A DNA stretch of 64,000 nt from Streptomyces sp. PsTaAH-137 (GTDB lineage: Bacteria; Actinomycetota; Actinomycetes; Streptomycetales; Streptomycetaceae): contig NZ_QLLY01000028.1 in NCBI RefSeq assembly GCF_003259365.1, forward strand, positions 1-64,000, in the 5' to 3' direction. The position numbers and the translations under genes are program-made. Below, one piece after another: positions 50,733 through 59,305 of this stretch; within the stretch, counting starts at the first letter, position 1, and the number at the start of each line of letters is the position of its first letter. Below the pieces are notes generated by a model, which was not told the DNA's origin, did not search any database, and worked only from the letters and a program-made list of their open reading frames with translations.

Positions 50733-51565
50733 GCACGCCGCCCCCGCCCTACGCCCCGCCCGGCGCCTCGTACCACTCCCCCATCCCCGTGCGCCGCGCC
50801 CACCTCGGTGACGCGCTCGCCTCGGAGTGGACCAAGATCAGATCGGTGCGCTCCACGATGTGGACGCTCGGAGTGATGATCGTGCTCATGGTCGGCATCG
50901 GACTCGCGTCGGCCGCGCTCGTCGCCTCATCGGACACCTCGTCGATGGACGGCGACGAGACGCTGGGCCTCGGCTTCTTCGGTGTGCTGCTCGGCATCAT
51001 CTGCGTGATCACGCTGGGCGTCCTGACCATCGCGTCCGAGTACGGCACCGGCATGATCCGTACGACGATGACCGCCTGCTCCAGCCGCAGCCGGGTGCTG
51101 GCCGCCAAGGCGATCGTGTTCTTCTCGCTGGTCTTCGTGCTGACCACGGTGGTCGCCGCCCTGGTCGGCGCGCTCCAGGTGGCCATCGTGGGCGCCGAGG
51201 ACTCGCCGACCGGCGCCATGTGGTTCAAGGCGACCGTCGGCGTCGGCCTGTTCGTGGCGCTGCTCGGCCTGCTCGGTCTCGCGCTCGGCACGCTCGTCCG
51301 GCACTCGGCGGGCGCGATCACCATCATGATCGGCATCGTGCTGCTGCCGCTGGTCCTCGCGCTGTTCATGTTCGCGGAGTCGCTGAAGGACCTCCAGCAG
51401 GCGCTGCTCGAGTACTCGATCCCGAGCCAGCTCGCCGTGCTCTACAACAACTCGGTGACCGGCGGCACGGGCCCGTCCGGCTGGGACCCGATGTGGATCA
51501 TGCTGATCATCAGCGGTGTCGCTCTGGCCGCCGCGTTCGCCAGCCTCAACAGCCGGGACGTGTAG
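50729..51565 (+). CDS. ABC-2 exporter permease, module 2
   Basis: A 278-residue permease with six helices. A Pro-rich N-terminal tail (MSTPPPPYAPPGASYHSP) precedes the core LASEWTKIRSVRSTMWTLGV, and ASEYGTGMIRTTMTACSSR matches the module 1 permease. Co-translated with its ATPase by ATGA overlap. The shared Pro-rich tails of both subunits could interact. Confidence 0.9.
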   Translation: MSTPPPPYAPPGASYHSPIPVRRAHLGDALASEWTKIRSVRSTMWTLGVMIVLMVGIGLASAALVASSDTSSMDGDETLGLGFFGVLLGIICVITLGVLTIASEYGTGMIRTTMTACSSRSRVLAAKAIVFFSLVFVLTTVVAALVGALQVAIVGAEDSPTGAMWFKATVGVGLFVALLGLLGLALGTLVRHSAGAITIMIGIVLLPLVLALFMFAESLKDLQQALLEYSIPSQLAVLYNNSVTGGTGPSGWDPMWIMLIISGVALAAAFASLNSRDV

Positions 51566-51585
51566 GACCTGTCCGGAGGGATCCC

Positions 51586-51912
51586 TCAGTAGCGCGGCGC
51601 GTTCCGGGACCGCTGCACCTTCGTGGTGCGGCGGTCCTTCGCGTTCCAGCACGCCTTGTGCCAGTGGCGGCGGTCGTCCACACCGCCGAACTCCGGCCAG
51701 GCCACGACATGGGCGACCCCGGAGGCGATCTCCTGGTCGCAGCCGGGGCAGCGGTAGGTCTTGCCGACCGCGCTCGCGCCCGCGACATGGCGCACGCTCC
51801 ACTCCTCGCCCTGCCAGTGCTCGGTGGACTGGAACCCGCCGTAGCGCCGCCCCTCGTCCTCGCTGCTGCCGGACGATCCGCCGGTCTTCGGGCGGTTGCG
51901 ACGCGGGGACAC
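51586..51912 (-). CDS. Small zinc-ribbon-like protein
   Basis: A 108-residue basic protein. A disordered head (MSPRRNRPKTGGSSGSSEDE) precedes a region with CPGC and, 26 residues on, HWHKACW, a plausible C2HC zinc site. The context YRCPGCDQEIASGVAHVVAW is conserved in Streptomyces, where some copies are called ATP/GTP-binding for no visible reason. The GTG start has GAGGTG 5 bases upstream. Convergent with the ABC permease gene. Function unknown. Confidence 0.75.
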   Translation of the reverse strand: MSPRRNRPKTGGSSGSSEDEGRRYGGFQSTEHWQGEEWSVRHVAGASAVGKTYRCPGCDQEIASGVAHVVAWPEFGGVDDRRHWHKACWNAKDRRTTKVQRSRNAPRY

Positions 51913-52067
51913 GGATCACCTCACGGGGTGCTGGTACGAAAGTGGGGGCTTGGGACCAGCGTACGCCGACGGAGCGGGGCCCCTCGGCCCTCACCACGGC
52001 CCGCGCCGACCCCACCGGCACCGGCGTTCCGCAGAAAATCTGTCAATCTTCATGCCAGGCCGTGTCT

Positions 52068-52081
52068 TTGGCACTTGCCAA
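52068..52081. promoter_or_regulatory. Palindrome TTGGCA-CT-TGCCAA upstream of the LLM oxidoreductase
   Basis: A perfect 6-2-6 inverted repeat 55 bases upstream of the ATG at 52137. The left half could double as a -35 (TTGGCA), so binding there would compete with RNA polymerase. The binding protein is unknown. Confidence 0.5.
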
Positions 52082-52136
52082 CCGTTAATGCCTGCATGGG
52101 GAGTGCCCGCGTCGGCGCCAAGGAGGCAAAAACGCG

Positions 52137-53171
52137 ATGCGCGTAGGAACGTTTGTACTGGCAGCTCAGTTTCCGGGCCAGGGGCAGGGAGAGGCGCTGC
52201 ACCGTGCGGTGCGGTCCGCCGAGGTCGCGGAGGAGGCGGGCCTCGACACGGCCTGGCTCGCCGAACATCACTTCGTGCCGTACGGGACCTGCCCGTCGGC
52301 CGTCACACTGGCCGCGCTGCTGCTCGGCCGCACCCGCACGCTGCGGGTCGGCACCGCTGTGAGCGTGCTGCCGACGGCGCACCCGGTGGCCCTGGGCGAG
52401 CAGGCGGCCCTGCTCCACCTGACCTCGGGCGGGCGCTTCTCGCTCGGCGTGGGGCGCGGCGGGCCGTGGGTGGACCTGGAGGTCTTCGGCTCGGGTCTCG
52501 AGGCGTACGAGTCGGGGTTCCCGGACGCGCTCGACCTGCTGCTGCGCTGGCTGCGCGAGTCCCATGTGGCGGGCGAGGGCGGCCGGTTCGACTTCCGCGA
52601 GGTGCCGGTGGTGCCCCGCCCCGCGGAGGCGATAGGCGGCACCGATCCGGCCGGACCGGAGGTCGTCGTGGCCTGTACGTCACCGAAGAGCGTGCGCACC
52701 GCGGCCGAGCGCGGCCTGCCGATGCTGCTCGGGATGCACTGCGGCGACGAGGACAAGGCGGAGATGGTCGCACTGTGGCGGCGCTGCGCGCGCGAGGCCG
52801 GGCGCACGCCCGACGAGATCCTCTCCGCGCCCCATGTCTCCGCCGGGGTCGCCCAGATCGGCGACAGCGGCGCGGACGCGTCGGAGGCGCTTCTGAAGGC
52901 GATGCCAGGCTGGCTGAAACAGGGGCTGGACGCGCATGTGACGGTGGACGGACGCGTACGCAAGATGCGGGATCCGCGCGCCTATACGGAGCTGCTGTGC
53001 CGTCTGCACCCGGTCGGCACCCCGCAGTTGTGCGCGGACCGGCTCGCCGCCACGGCGGAGCGCACCGGCATCACACGCTTCGCGCTGCTCGTCGAGGGCT
53101 CGGGGGATCTCGCGGCGACGGAGGAGAACGTCCGCCGGCTGGGAGCCGAGGTACTCCCGCAACTCGGCTGA
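52137..53171 (+). CDS. LLM-class flavin-dependent oxidoreductase
   Basis: A 344-residue bacterial-luciferase-like TIM barrel that would use reduced FMN or F420. Family features are RVGTFVLAAQFPGQGQGEAL at the start, AWLAEHHFVPYG, VSVLPTAHPVALGEQAALL and GRFSLGVGRGGPW. The substrate cannot be deduced; relatives oxidise alkanes, aldehydes, amines or sulfonates. AAGGAGG lies 8 bases before the ATG. Single gene with its own promoter. Confidence 0.9.
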   Translation: MRVGTFVLAAQFPGQGQGEALHRAVRSAEVAEEAGLDTAWLAEHHFVPYGTCPSAVTLAALLLGRTRTLRVGTAVSVLPTAHPVALGEQAALLHLTSGGRFSLGVGRGGPWVDLEVFGSGLEAYESGFPDALDLLLRWLRESHVAGEGGRFDFREVPVVPRPAEAIGGTDPAGPEVVVACTSPKSVRTAAERGLPMLLGMHCGDEDKAEMVALWRRCAREAGRTPDEILSAPHVSAGVAQIGDSGADASEALLKAMPGWLKQGLDAHVTVDGRVRKMRDPRAYTELLCRLHPVGTPQLCADRLAATAERTGITRFALLVEGSGDLAATEENVRRLGAEVLPQLG

Positions 53172-53269
53172 TCCCGCCCGTCGGTCACCCTTGAGGTCGG
53201 TGCCTGCCGCCCGTACAGAACACCTCCCGCGCACGGGACGGCAGGCAGACCGATCCAAGGCGTAAGCCG

Positions 53270-53662
53270 TCAGCAGTCACGCAGCTCCGGTGACTGGTTG
53301 AGCAGCTGGTTGCGGACCGAGGTGAAGCGGGCCAGCGTCTCGTCCACCTCCGGGGTCAGCGGGAACACCGCGACCCGGTGGCAGTTCTGGAACGCGAGCC
53401 GGACACCGAAGTGCCGCTGCAGGGCGCCGCGTATCGCGTCACTCGCGAGCGCACGCAGCAGCTGTCCACGTGCCTGCTCGTCCGGCGGCGGCGTCTGGTT
53501 GTCGGCGAAGTCTCCGCCGTCGACCTTCAGCTGAGCCACCAGGGAGCTGATCATCTCCCATGCGTAAGGCAGGGAGGTCCGGACGCAGTCGACGAAGTCC
53601 GCTTCGTCAACCTCGCCTCGCTCGGCCTGTTCCAACAGTGCCGGTGAGACGTCGAGCGACAT
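53270..53662 (-). CDS. SCO5389-family protein
   Basis: A 130-residue small soluble protein (MSLDVSPALLEQAERGEVDE, SLPYAWEMISSLVAQLKVDG, FGVRLAFQNCHRVAVFPL) that is highly conserved in Streptomyces next to nucS. It is mainly helical, and no domain of known function is evident. The ATG at 53662 is fixed by AGAGGAG upstream. Divergent from nucS across 294 bases that hold only promoters and a short AT-rich tract (CTTCTTAATAAAAG near 53855). Confidence 0.82.
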   Translation of the reverse strand: MSLDVSPALLEQAERGEVDEADFVDCVRTSLPYAWEMISSLVAQLKVDGGDFADNQTPPPDEQARGQLLRALASDAIRGALQRHFGVRLAFQNCHRVAVFPLTPEVDETLARFTSVRNQLLNQSPELRDC

Positions 53663-53956
53663 GGGTTCTCCTCTCGCACCCCCAGGGAGTGGGGGTTGAC
53701 GGACAGGCCGGGAGCCCTCGGCACACGCGCCCCCTCGAACACGCAGCGTGCGCGCACCGCGACCTCCTGCTTCTACGGTATGCAACGCTTCCGGAGCGCA
53801 ACAGGGCGTACCGGGCCCCAGTCGCACACAACCAGCCAATATCGAACGGGGTGCTTCTTAATAAAAGGGGCACTCGAAAGGGCTCGTGCACGGCGGATCA
53901 GGGCGCCGGGTGGGCGAAGTGCGGGGAGCGGCGGCAGTCGAGTAGCGTTGCCCACC

Positions 53957-54628
53957 ATGCGTCTCGTCATCGCCCGCTGCTCCGTTGATTACGCGGGCCG
54001 GCTCACCGCCCATCTCCCGTCGGCCCCCCGTCTCATCCTCGTGAAGGCGGACGGCAGCGTCTCCATCCACGCGGACGACCGGGCCTACAAGCCCCTCAAC
54101 TGGATGTCGCCGCCCTGCACCCTGAAGGAGGGCACGGGTGACGACGAAGGCACCTGGACCGTGATCAACAAAGCGGGCGAGAAACTGATCATCACGATGG
54201 AGGAGATCCTCCACGACTCCTCGCACGAACTCGGCGTCGACCCGGGTCTCATCAAGGACGGCGTGGAAGCACACCTCCAGGAACTCCTCGCGGACCGCAT
54301 CGACACCCTCGGCGAGGGCTACACGCTGATCCGCCGCGAGTACATGACGGCGATCGGCCCGGTCGACATCCTGTGCCGGGACGCCGAGGGGCAGACCGTC
54401 GCCGTCGAGATCAAGCGGCGCGGCGAGATCGACGGTGTGGAGCAGCTGACGCGTTACCTGGAGCTGCTGAACCGGGACCCGCATCTCGCGCCGGTGCGCG
54501 GGGTTTTCGCGGCTCAGGAGATCAAGCCGCAGGCGCGGGTGCTCGCCACCGACCGGGGGATCGGGTGCACGGTGCTGGACTACGACGCCATGCGCGGGAT
54601 CGAGGACGACAAGTTGCGGCTCTTCTAG
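53957..54628 (+). CDS. nucS: NucS/EndoMS mismatch endonuclease
   Basis: A 223-residue nuclease that replaces MutS-MutL mismatch repair in actinobacteria, cutting both strands at certain mismatches. The N-terminal dimer/DNA domain begins MRLVIARCSVDYAGRL. The RecB-like catalytic core has Asp137 (GPVDILCRD), Glu151 and Lys153 (VAVEIKRRGEID), and the QxxRY motif EQLTRYLELL. The C-terminal tail LRLF resembles the beta-clamp-binding end of archaeal NucS. TAGCGT lies 8 bases before the ATG, predicting a leaderless mRNA. Confidence 0.95.
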   Translation: MRLVIARCSVDYAGRLTAHLPSAPRLILVKADGSVSIHADDRAYKPLNWMSPPCTLKEGTGDDEGTWTVINKAGEKLIITMEEILHDSSHELGVDPGLIKDGVEAHLQELLADRIDTLGEGYTLIRREYMTAIGPVDILCRDAEGQTVAVEIKRRGEIDGVEQLTRYLELLNRDPHLAPVRGVFAAQEIKPQARVLATDRGIGCTVLDYDAMRGIEDDKLRLF

Positions 54629-54642
54629 AGCCCGGCTGTGAG

Positions 54643-54693
54643 AAAGCCGCGGTCGCGTCTGCCTGGTTGACGGGCAGACGCGACCGCGGCTTT
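54643..54693 (+). terminator. Terminator after nucS
   Basis: A perfect 21-bp stem (54643-54663 with 54673-54693) with a 9-base loop, closed by TTT and followed by TCTG. One of the strongest hairpins in the window. It also serves the convergent ATPase gene (stop 54773), in whose direction it ends in an A-run. Confidence 0.93.
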
Positions 54694-54772
54694 TCTGTGG
54701 CTGACCGCGCCCACGCGGCGGAGCCGCATGTCGACACAGCGCCGCGCCCCTTACGGGGCTTACGGAGCGCTT

Positions 54773-57265
54773 CTACATGACCGTGTCGGAGGCGCTCGGG
54801 TCGTCGGCGGTCACCGGGGCGCTCGCCGTGTCGGTGGTGTCGGGGGGCGTCGGCGGCTCGGAGGTCGGCGGGGGCTCCGATGTGGCGGGCGGCTCGGACG
54901 TCTCCGGAGGCTTGGACGTCGGTGACTTCGTCGGAGACTTGGTGGGCGACTTCGTCGGGGACTTGGTCGGCTTCTTGGTCGGGGACTTCGTCGGCCGGTC
55001 CGGGGACTTGGAGCCGCTCGGGTCGTCCGACGGCGAGCCGCTGGCGCTCTGGGACGGCGTCGGGTCGTCCGCCGTGCCCGGGACGCCGTCCGCGCCGGGA
55101 TCGGCCGACGCCGACGCGGAGCCGGAACCCGTACCGCCCTTGCCGCTGTCCTCGGCCTTGTCCGCGCCCAGCTCCCCGCCGGTTTCGCCCGCCGTGGCCG
55201 ACGGGTTGGTGTTGACCTTGTCGGACGGCGGCTCGTCGTTGTTCGACAAGGTGCCAAGGGTCACGACCGTGCCGAGCACCGCGGCGAGCAGCGCGCCCGC
55301 ACCGGCCGCGACCATGTTGCGCCGGGCGCCGCCGACGATGGACTTGCGCGTGGGTGCCGCGCCGCCGCCGACCACCGTCGGGGCGGGCGCGGGCGGCCGG
55401 CTCACCAACGTCGCGGCCTCGCCCGCGGGTTCGGGCCGCGTGAACGCGGCGGCCACCCCGCCGGGCGGCGACTGCGACTCCTCGTACATCGCGTCGGGGA
55501 CTTCCTCGCCGGCCGCCGTGCGGCCACCGGGCAGCGCGCCGCCGGAACGGTCCGCCACCAGCGCGAGGGCGCGCCGTCCCGCGATCGTGCCGCGCTTGTC
55601 GGCGAGGGCGCCGCGCAGGCCGATGGAGGCCTCCAGCTCGGCGCGGGCCCGGTCGAGCTGCCCTTCGAGCAGCGCGAGGATCCCCAGCTCGTGGTGGAAG
55701 TAGGCCTCTTCGGGGACCAGCCCGGCGAGGCGTGCCGCTTCCTGTCCGGAGCGCAGGGCACGCTCCCAGGCGCTCCAGGCGAGTCCGGCGGCGAACGCGG
55801 GCGCGGCCGCACGGGCCAGCTCCACGGACGCGGGCGTCTCCTCGTCGTCGGCCGAGGCCGACACCGGTACGAGGACGGCGAGCGCGGCGAGCACGGCGTC
55901 GCTCTCGGCGGCGACCCGCTCGGGCCCGACCGAGGGGTGACCGGCCCACCAGGCGTAGTGCAGGGCCGCGGTGCGGGCCCGCTCGACGGTCTCGTCCCCG
56001 AACCCGGCGGCCTCCAGCTGCACCTGGACCCCGGCCGCGAGGCGGTACCGCGCGCCGACCGCGGTGACGAGCGCGCTGGAGACCAGCTCGGCGAGGGCCG
56101 CGTCGGCGTGCTGGTCGCCCACGAGCGCGGGCAGGTGCGCCTGGTGCGGGATCTCGCCGCCGAGCGCGACGGCGAACCGCAGGGTGGCGCGGGCCGAGCG
56201 GCTCAGCCGGGAGGCGAGCAGCGCGGCGGGCGCGGCGCCCTCGGCGAGCGAGGGCAGGGGCACGTCGTCGCCGTCACCGTCGGCGGGGTCGAACGGAACG
56301 TCGTCCGCCGGGGCGTCGGAGAGGGAGCCGAACGCGTCGAAGACGCTCGGGTCCGCGCGCTGCTGGTCGCGTTGTCGCAGCAGGGCTCCGGCCTGCGCGA
56401 ACCGCAGCGGCAGCCCTTCCGACTCGAACCACAGGTCGCCCGCCCACTGGGCCTCGTCGTCGGTCAGGACCCGGCCGACGACGCGCTCCAGGAGTTCCAG
56501 GCTGCCGCCGCGGCCCAGGCCGCCGAGGAAGACCTCCTCCACGTGGGAGTCAGCCGACGGCGCGGCGACGTCGGGCGTCGCGGCGAGCAGGAAGGCGCAC
56601 TCCGGCGTGGCTTCGAGGAGTTCGTCGAGCTGGGCGCCGCCGAACTCCAGGTCGTCGAGGACGACGACGGCGCCGACCTCGTGGACGAGCTCGCGCATCA
56701 GGGTGCGGTCGGGGCGGTGCAGGGGCGCCTTGTAGACGGCGCAGAACAGTTCGTGCAGCAGGTCGTCGGCCGAGCGGCGGTGTCCGGAGAGCCGGACGAC
56801 GCCGTCGGGCGCGATGTCGAGGCAGTCCTCGGCGACCTGGTCGAGGAGCGCGGTGCGCCCGGATCCCGACGGTCCGGTGAGCCGTACGGAGCGCCCGCGC
56901 GCGAGGAGCCGTACCAGGCGCTCGCGGTCCTCCTGGCGCTCCAGGAGCGGCTGCCGGGGCAGCGCGGGCCCGGGTGGCAGCGGCGGGCGGGCGGCCCGTG
57001 CGCGCTCCGCGCGCTCGGTGGCGTCGAACTTGGCGGGCCTGCCCGGGCGTTCACCCGGCGGGCAGGGTTCGATCTCGCTGCCGTCGACGGGATTGACGGT
57101 GAGCAGATGGTCGCCCGACACGACCCGCACGGTGCGCGCGAGCGCGGGCACCGGCTGGCCGAAGTCGGGCTGGACGGGCGGCCGCGGGCGGCCGCCGTGC
57201 GCCGGCGTGCTGTCGTCGCGCCGGTCCTGACTGAAGTCCTCAGGTCCCCGGTTCGTCGGGTCCAT
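54773..57265 (-). CDS. Membrane-anchored STAND-like ATPase with mucin-like tail
   Basis: An 830-residue protein of unknown function. Residues about 45-70 look like a small beta domain (VRVVSGDHLLTVNPVDGSEI). A P-loop NTPase follows: GPSGSGRT at 131-138, which has Arg instead of the invariant Walker A Lys, and a Walker B-like VVVLDDLEF. A long helical region (about 380-590) with TPR-like segments (YFHHELGILALLEGQLDRAR) resembles transcriptional-regulator STAND proteins but lacks a DNA-binding domain. A helix at about 665-690 (MVAAGAGALLAAVLGTVVTL) then leads to ~140 residues rich in Ser, Thr, Pro with KSPTKSPT repeats, probably outside the cell. The start at 57265 is preferred to 57367. The regulatory palindromes at 57475-57511 lie upstream. 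Confidence 0.78.
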   Translation of the reverse strand: MDPTNRGPEDFSQDRRDDSTPAHGGRPRPPVQPDFGQPVPALARTVRVVSGDHLLTVNPVDGSEIEPCPPGERPGRPAKFDATERAERARAARPPLPPGPALPRQPLLERQEDRERLVRLLARGRSVRLTGPSGSGRTALLDQVAEDCLDIAPDGVVRLSGHRRSADDLLHELFCAVYKAPLHRPDRTLMRELVHEVGAVVVLDDLEFGGAQLDELLEATPECAFLLAATPDVAAPSADSHVEEVFLGGLGRGGSLELLERVVGRVLTDDEAQWAGDLWFESEGLPLRFAQAGALLRQRDQQRADPSVFDAFGSLSDAPADDVPFDPADGDGDDVPLPSLAEGAAPAALLASRLSRSARATLRFAVALGGEIPHQAHLPALVGDQHADAALAELVSSALVTAVGARYRLAAGVQVQLEAAGFGDETVERARTAALHYAWWAGHPSVGPERVAAESDAVLAALAVLVPVSASADDEETPASVELARAAAPAFAAGLAWSAWERALRSGQEAARLAGLVPEEAYFHHELGILALLEGQLDRARAELEASIGLRGALADKRGTIAGRRALALVADRSGGALPGGRTAAGEEVPDAMYEESQSPPGGVAAAFTRPEPAGEAATLVSRPPAPAPTVVGGGAAPTRKSIVGGARRNMVAAGAGALLAAVLGTVVTLGTLSNNDEPPSDKVNTNPSATAGETGGELGADKAEDSGKGGTGSGSASASADPGADGVPGTADDPTPSQSASGSPSDDPSGSKSPDRPTKSPTKKPTKSPTKSPTKSPTKSPTSKPPETSEPPATSEPPPTSEPPTPPDTTDTASAPVTADDPSASDTVM

Positions 57266-57382
57266 GGTCAAAGCCCCCCAAAAGCGTGGTGTGCCGCTCG
57301 CCCCTCCCGGCCTGTGCACACTGCGCTGTCGCTTCTGGTCCGGTGGCCCGCGAGGCGGGTACGTCATACCGCGGGCGACCGA

Positions 57383-57411
57383 ACCCTAGACGTTGGCTCA
57401 GTATCTCCGAA
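57383..57411 (-). promoter_or_regulatory. Probable promoter of the ATPase gene
   Basis: On the minus strand, -35 TTCGGA (57406-57411) and -10 TAGGGT (57383-57388) are 17 bp apart, giving an untranslated leader of about 110 bases before 57265. Confidence 0.5.
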
Positions 57412-57474
57412 CAGCCGGGGTGCCGCGTCGCCCGAGACGTCACAGTCTCGTGAGGATTGTGGGCGCTTCCCCCA

Positions 57475-57511
57475 GGAATGAATGATTCACATGGGAATGA
57501 ATGATTCACAC
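57475..57511. promoter_or_regulatory. Two tandem TGAATGATTCA palindromes
   Basis: GGAATGAATGATTCACA occurs at 57475-57491 and again at 57494-57510 (19-bp period, close to two helical turns). Each contains the 5-1-5 palindrome TGAAT-G-ATTCA. The block is AT-rich in a GC-rich neighbourhood, between the STAS gene stop (57531) and the ATPase promoter, so cooperative dimer binding that controls the ATPase gene is likely. Confidence 0.7.
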
Positions 57512-57530
57512 CTTCGGGAGTGGACGTGCC

Positions 57531-57854
57531 TCACACGCGGGGCAGCGACTCGACTCCGATGCCGCCCTCGATGGCCAGGATCCGGTGCAGCCGGGTCGCG
57601 ACCAGCAGGCGCTGCATGCGGTCCGGAACCCCGCGCAGCACGAGCCGTCGTCCACAGCGGCCGGCGCGCCGGTGGGCGCCCATGATGACGCCGAGTCCGG
57701 TCGCGTCCCACGAGTCCAGTTCGGACAGGTCGAGGACCAGGTCTCCGATGCCGTCGTCGACGGCGGTGTGCAGGACCGTACGGGCGTCCGCCGCGCTCCG
57801 GACGTCGAGGCGGCCCCCGACGACCAGCTCGGCGTGGTCGCCCCTGATGTGCAT
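57531..57854 (-). CDS. STAS-domain anti-sigma factor antagonist
   Basis: A 107-residue single STAS domain: HAELVVGGRLDVRSAADART, DLVLDLSELDSWDATGLGVI and RRLVLRGVPDRMQRLL. The DSWDATGLG loop is where SpoIIAA-type proteins are phosphorylated; here Thr takes the usual Ser position. Such proteins release sigma factors by binding anti-sigma kinases. No kinase is next door. The ATG at 57854 has GGGGAG about 6 bases upstream. Partner sigma factor unknown. Confidence 0.85.
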   Translation of the reverse strand: MHIRGDHAELVVGGRLDVRSAADARTVLHTAVDDGIGDLVLDLSELDSWDATGLGVIMGAHRRAGRCGRRLVLRGVPDRMQRLLVATRLHRILAIEGGIGVESLPRV

Positions 57855-58029
57855 ATGCGCTCCCCAATGCGATCAGTCGTGACGAGAGGTTTCCATGTGA
57901 TCTGGGTATGTCACTGCAACTGACTGGCTCAAGGCGCCAGAAGTTGCCGTCTGTAAGCGAACCGATACCGAATTCACCCTGAGGGGTGATATCGCGTCAG
58001 GCGGGCCTGGTCGAGACCCGCTTACCGGT

Positions 58030-58881
58030 TCAGCCGTGCTTGTAGAAGCCCTGCCCGCTCTTGCGTCCGATGTCACCGGCGTCCACCATCCGGCGCATCA
58101 GCTCCGGCGGCGCGAACTTCTCGTCCTGCGACTCGGTGTAGATGTTGCTGGTGGCGTGCAGCAGGATGTCGACGCCGGTGAGGTCCGCCGTGGCCAGCGG
58201 GCCCATCGCGTGGCCGAAGCCCAGCTTGCAGGCGATGTCGATGTCCTCGGCGGTGGCGACGCCCGACTCGTACAGCTTCGCCGCCTCGACGACGAGGGCC
58301 GAGATGAGCCGGGTGGTGACGAAGCCCGCCACGTCACGGTTGACGACGATGCAGGTCTTGCCGACGGACTCGGCGAACTCCCGCGCGGTGGCGAGGGTTT
58401 CGTCGCTCGTCTTGTAGCCGCGGACCAGCTCGCACAGCTGCATCATCGGCACCGGCGAGAAGAAGTGCGCACCGACGACGCGCTCCGGGCGGTCCGTCAC
58501 CGCCGCGATCTTGGTGATCGGGATGGCGGAGGTGTTCGACGCGAGCACCGTGTCGTCGCGCACGATCTTGTCGAGCGCGCGGAAGATCTCGTGCTTGATC
58601 TCCAGCTTCTCGAAGACGGCCTCGACGACGAGGTCGGCGTCGGCGGCGGCGTCCAGATCGGTGGTCGGGGTGATGCGGGCGAGGGCCGCCTCGGCGTCCT
58701 CGGCCGTCAGTTTGCCCTTGCTCACGAACTTGTCGTACGACGCCTTGATGCCGTCGGTGCCGCGCTTGAGGGCTTCGTCGGTGACGTCGCGCAGGACGAC
58801 GTCCCAGCCCGCCTGGGCGGAGACCTGGGCGATGCCGGACCCCATGAGACCGGCTCCGATGACGGTGAGCTTCCCTGCCAC
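58030..58881 (-). CDS. 3-Hydroxybutyryl-CoA dehydrogenase
   Basis: A 283-residue NAD(P)-dependent enzyme that reduces acetoacetyl-CoA to 3-hydroxybutyryl-CoA or the reverse. The Rossmann loop is GAGLMGSG (9-16), the catalytic His139 lies in VVGAHFFSPVPMM with its Glu partner in ELVRGYKTSDE, and the C-terminal domain ends DIGRKSGQGFYKHG. The GTG at 58881 is set by AAGGGGAG upstream; a frame reaching 58932 is less likely. With the thiolase at 39500 it forms the start of a butyryl-CoA/ethylmalonyl-CoA route. Confidence 0.94.
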   Translation of the reverse strand: MAGKLTVIGAGLMGSGIAQVSAQAGWDVVLRDVTDEALKRGTDGIKASYDKFVSKGKLTAEDAEAALARITPTTDLDAAADADLVVEAVFEKLEIKHEIFRALDKIVRDDTVLASNTSAIPITKIAAVTDRPERVVGAHFFSPVPMMQLCELVRGYKTSDETLATAREFAESVGKTCIVVNRDVAGFVTTRLISALVVEAAKLYESGVATAEDIDIACKLGFGHAMGPLATADLTGVDILLHATSNIYTESQDEKFAPPELMRRMVDAGDIGRKSGQGFYKHG

Positions 58882-59038
58882 GTGCGACTCCCCTTTACCG
58901 CGTTCCCGCGTACCCGCGTACCGCTTAACCACTGTTTACGTTGCTCTGTGGCGGACGATAGCGCCCGTGAGGGAGCATGTGGCGGTTAAGAGATGCGCGT
59001 CACGTCTCGAATGACGGACATCACACCGGCGGGCTCCA

Positions 59039-59305
59039 TCAGGCGTCGCGCACCGCATAGTTGAGCACCTTTTCGCTCAGGAGTTCCTCGGCGCCGTCGA
59101 GGAGACCGGGCATCTCGCGGGAGACCTCGGCGGGTCTGCCGCCGTCGAGCATGCGGCGGCCGGTGCCCGCCATGACCGTCTGGTGCACCCAGCCGATCTG
59201 ACCGGCGATCAGATCCGGCAGCGGGTCGTCGTCGGCCGCGCGCGTCTCCTGGCGCGGGGTCTCGGTGAGGTTGTCGTGGGCCTCCTGCTGGATGACCCAC
59301 AGCCG
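59039..59305 (-). pseudogene. C-terminal remnant of a TetR-family regulator gene
   Basis: About 88 codons on the minus strand read RLWVIQQEAHDNLTETPRQE, IAGQIGWVHQTVMAGTGRRM and LDGAEELLSEKVLNYAVRDA. This is the C-terminal ligand domain of a TetR protein as I know it from Streptomyces. The frame continues rightward into sequence that is a different gene on the other strand, so the DNA-binding half is missing. The stop codon is intact. Most likely left by a deletion with its junction near 59300. Confidence 0.62.

Noticed and set aside
57501..57923. Plus-strand frames opposite the STAS gene
   Set aside because: Shadows; the STAS domain on the minus strand is complete with a ribosome site.
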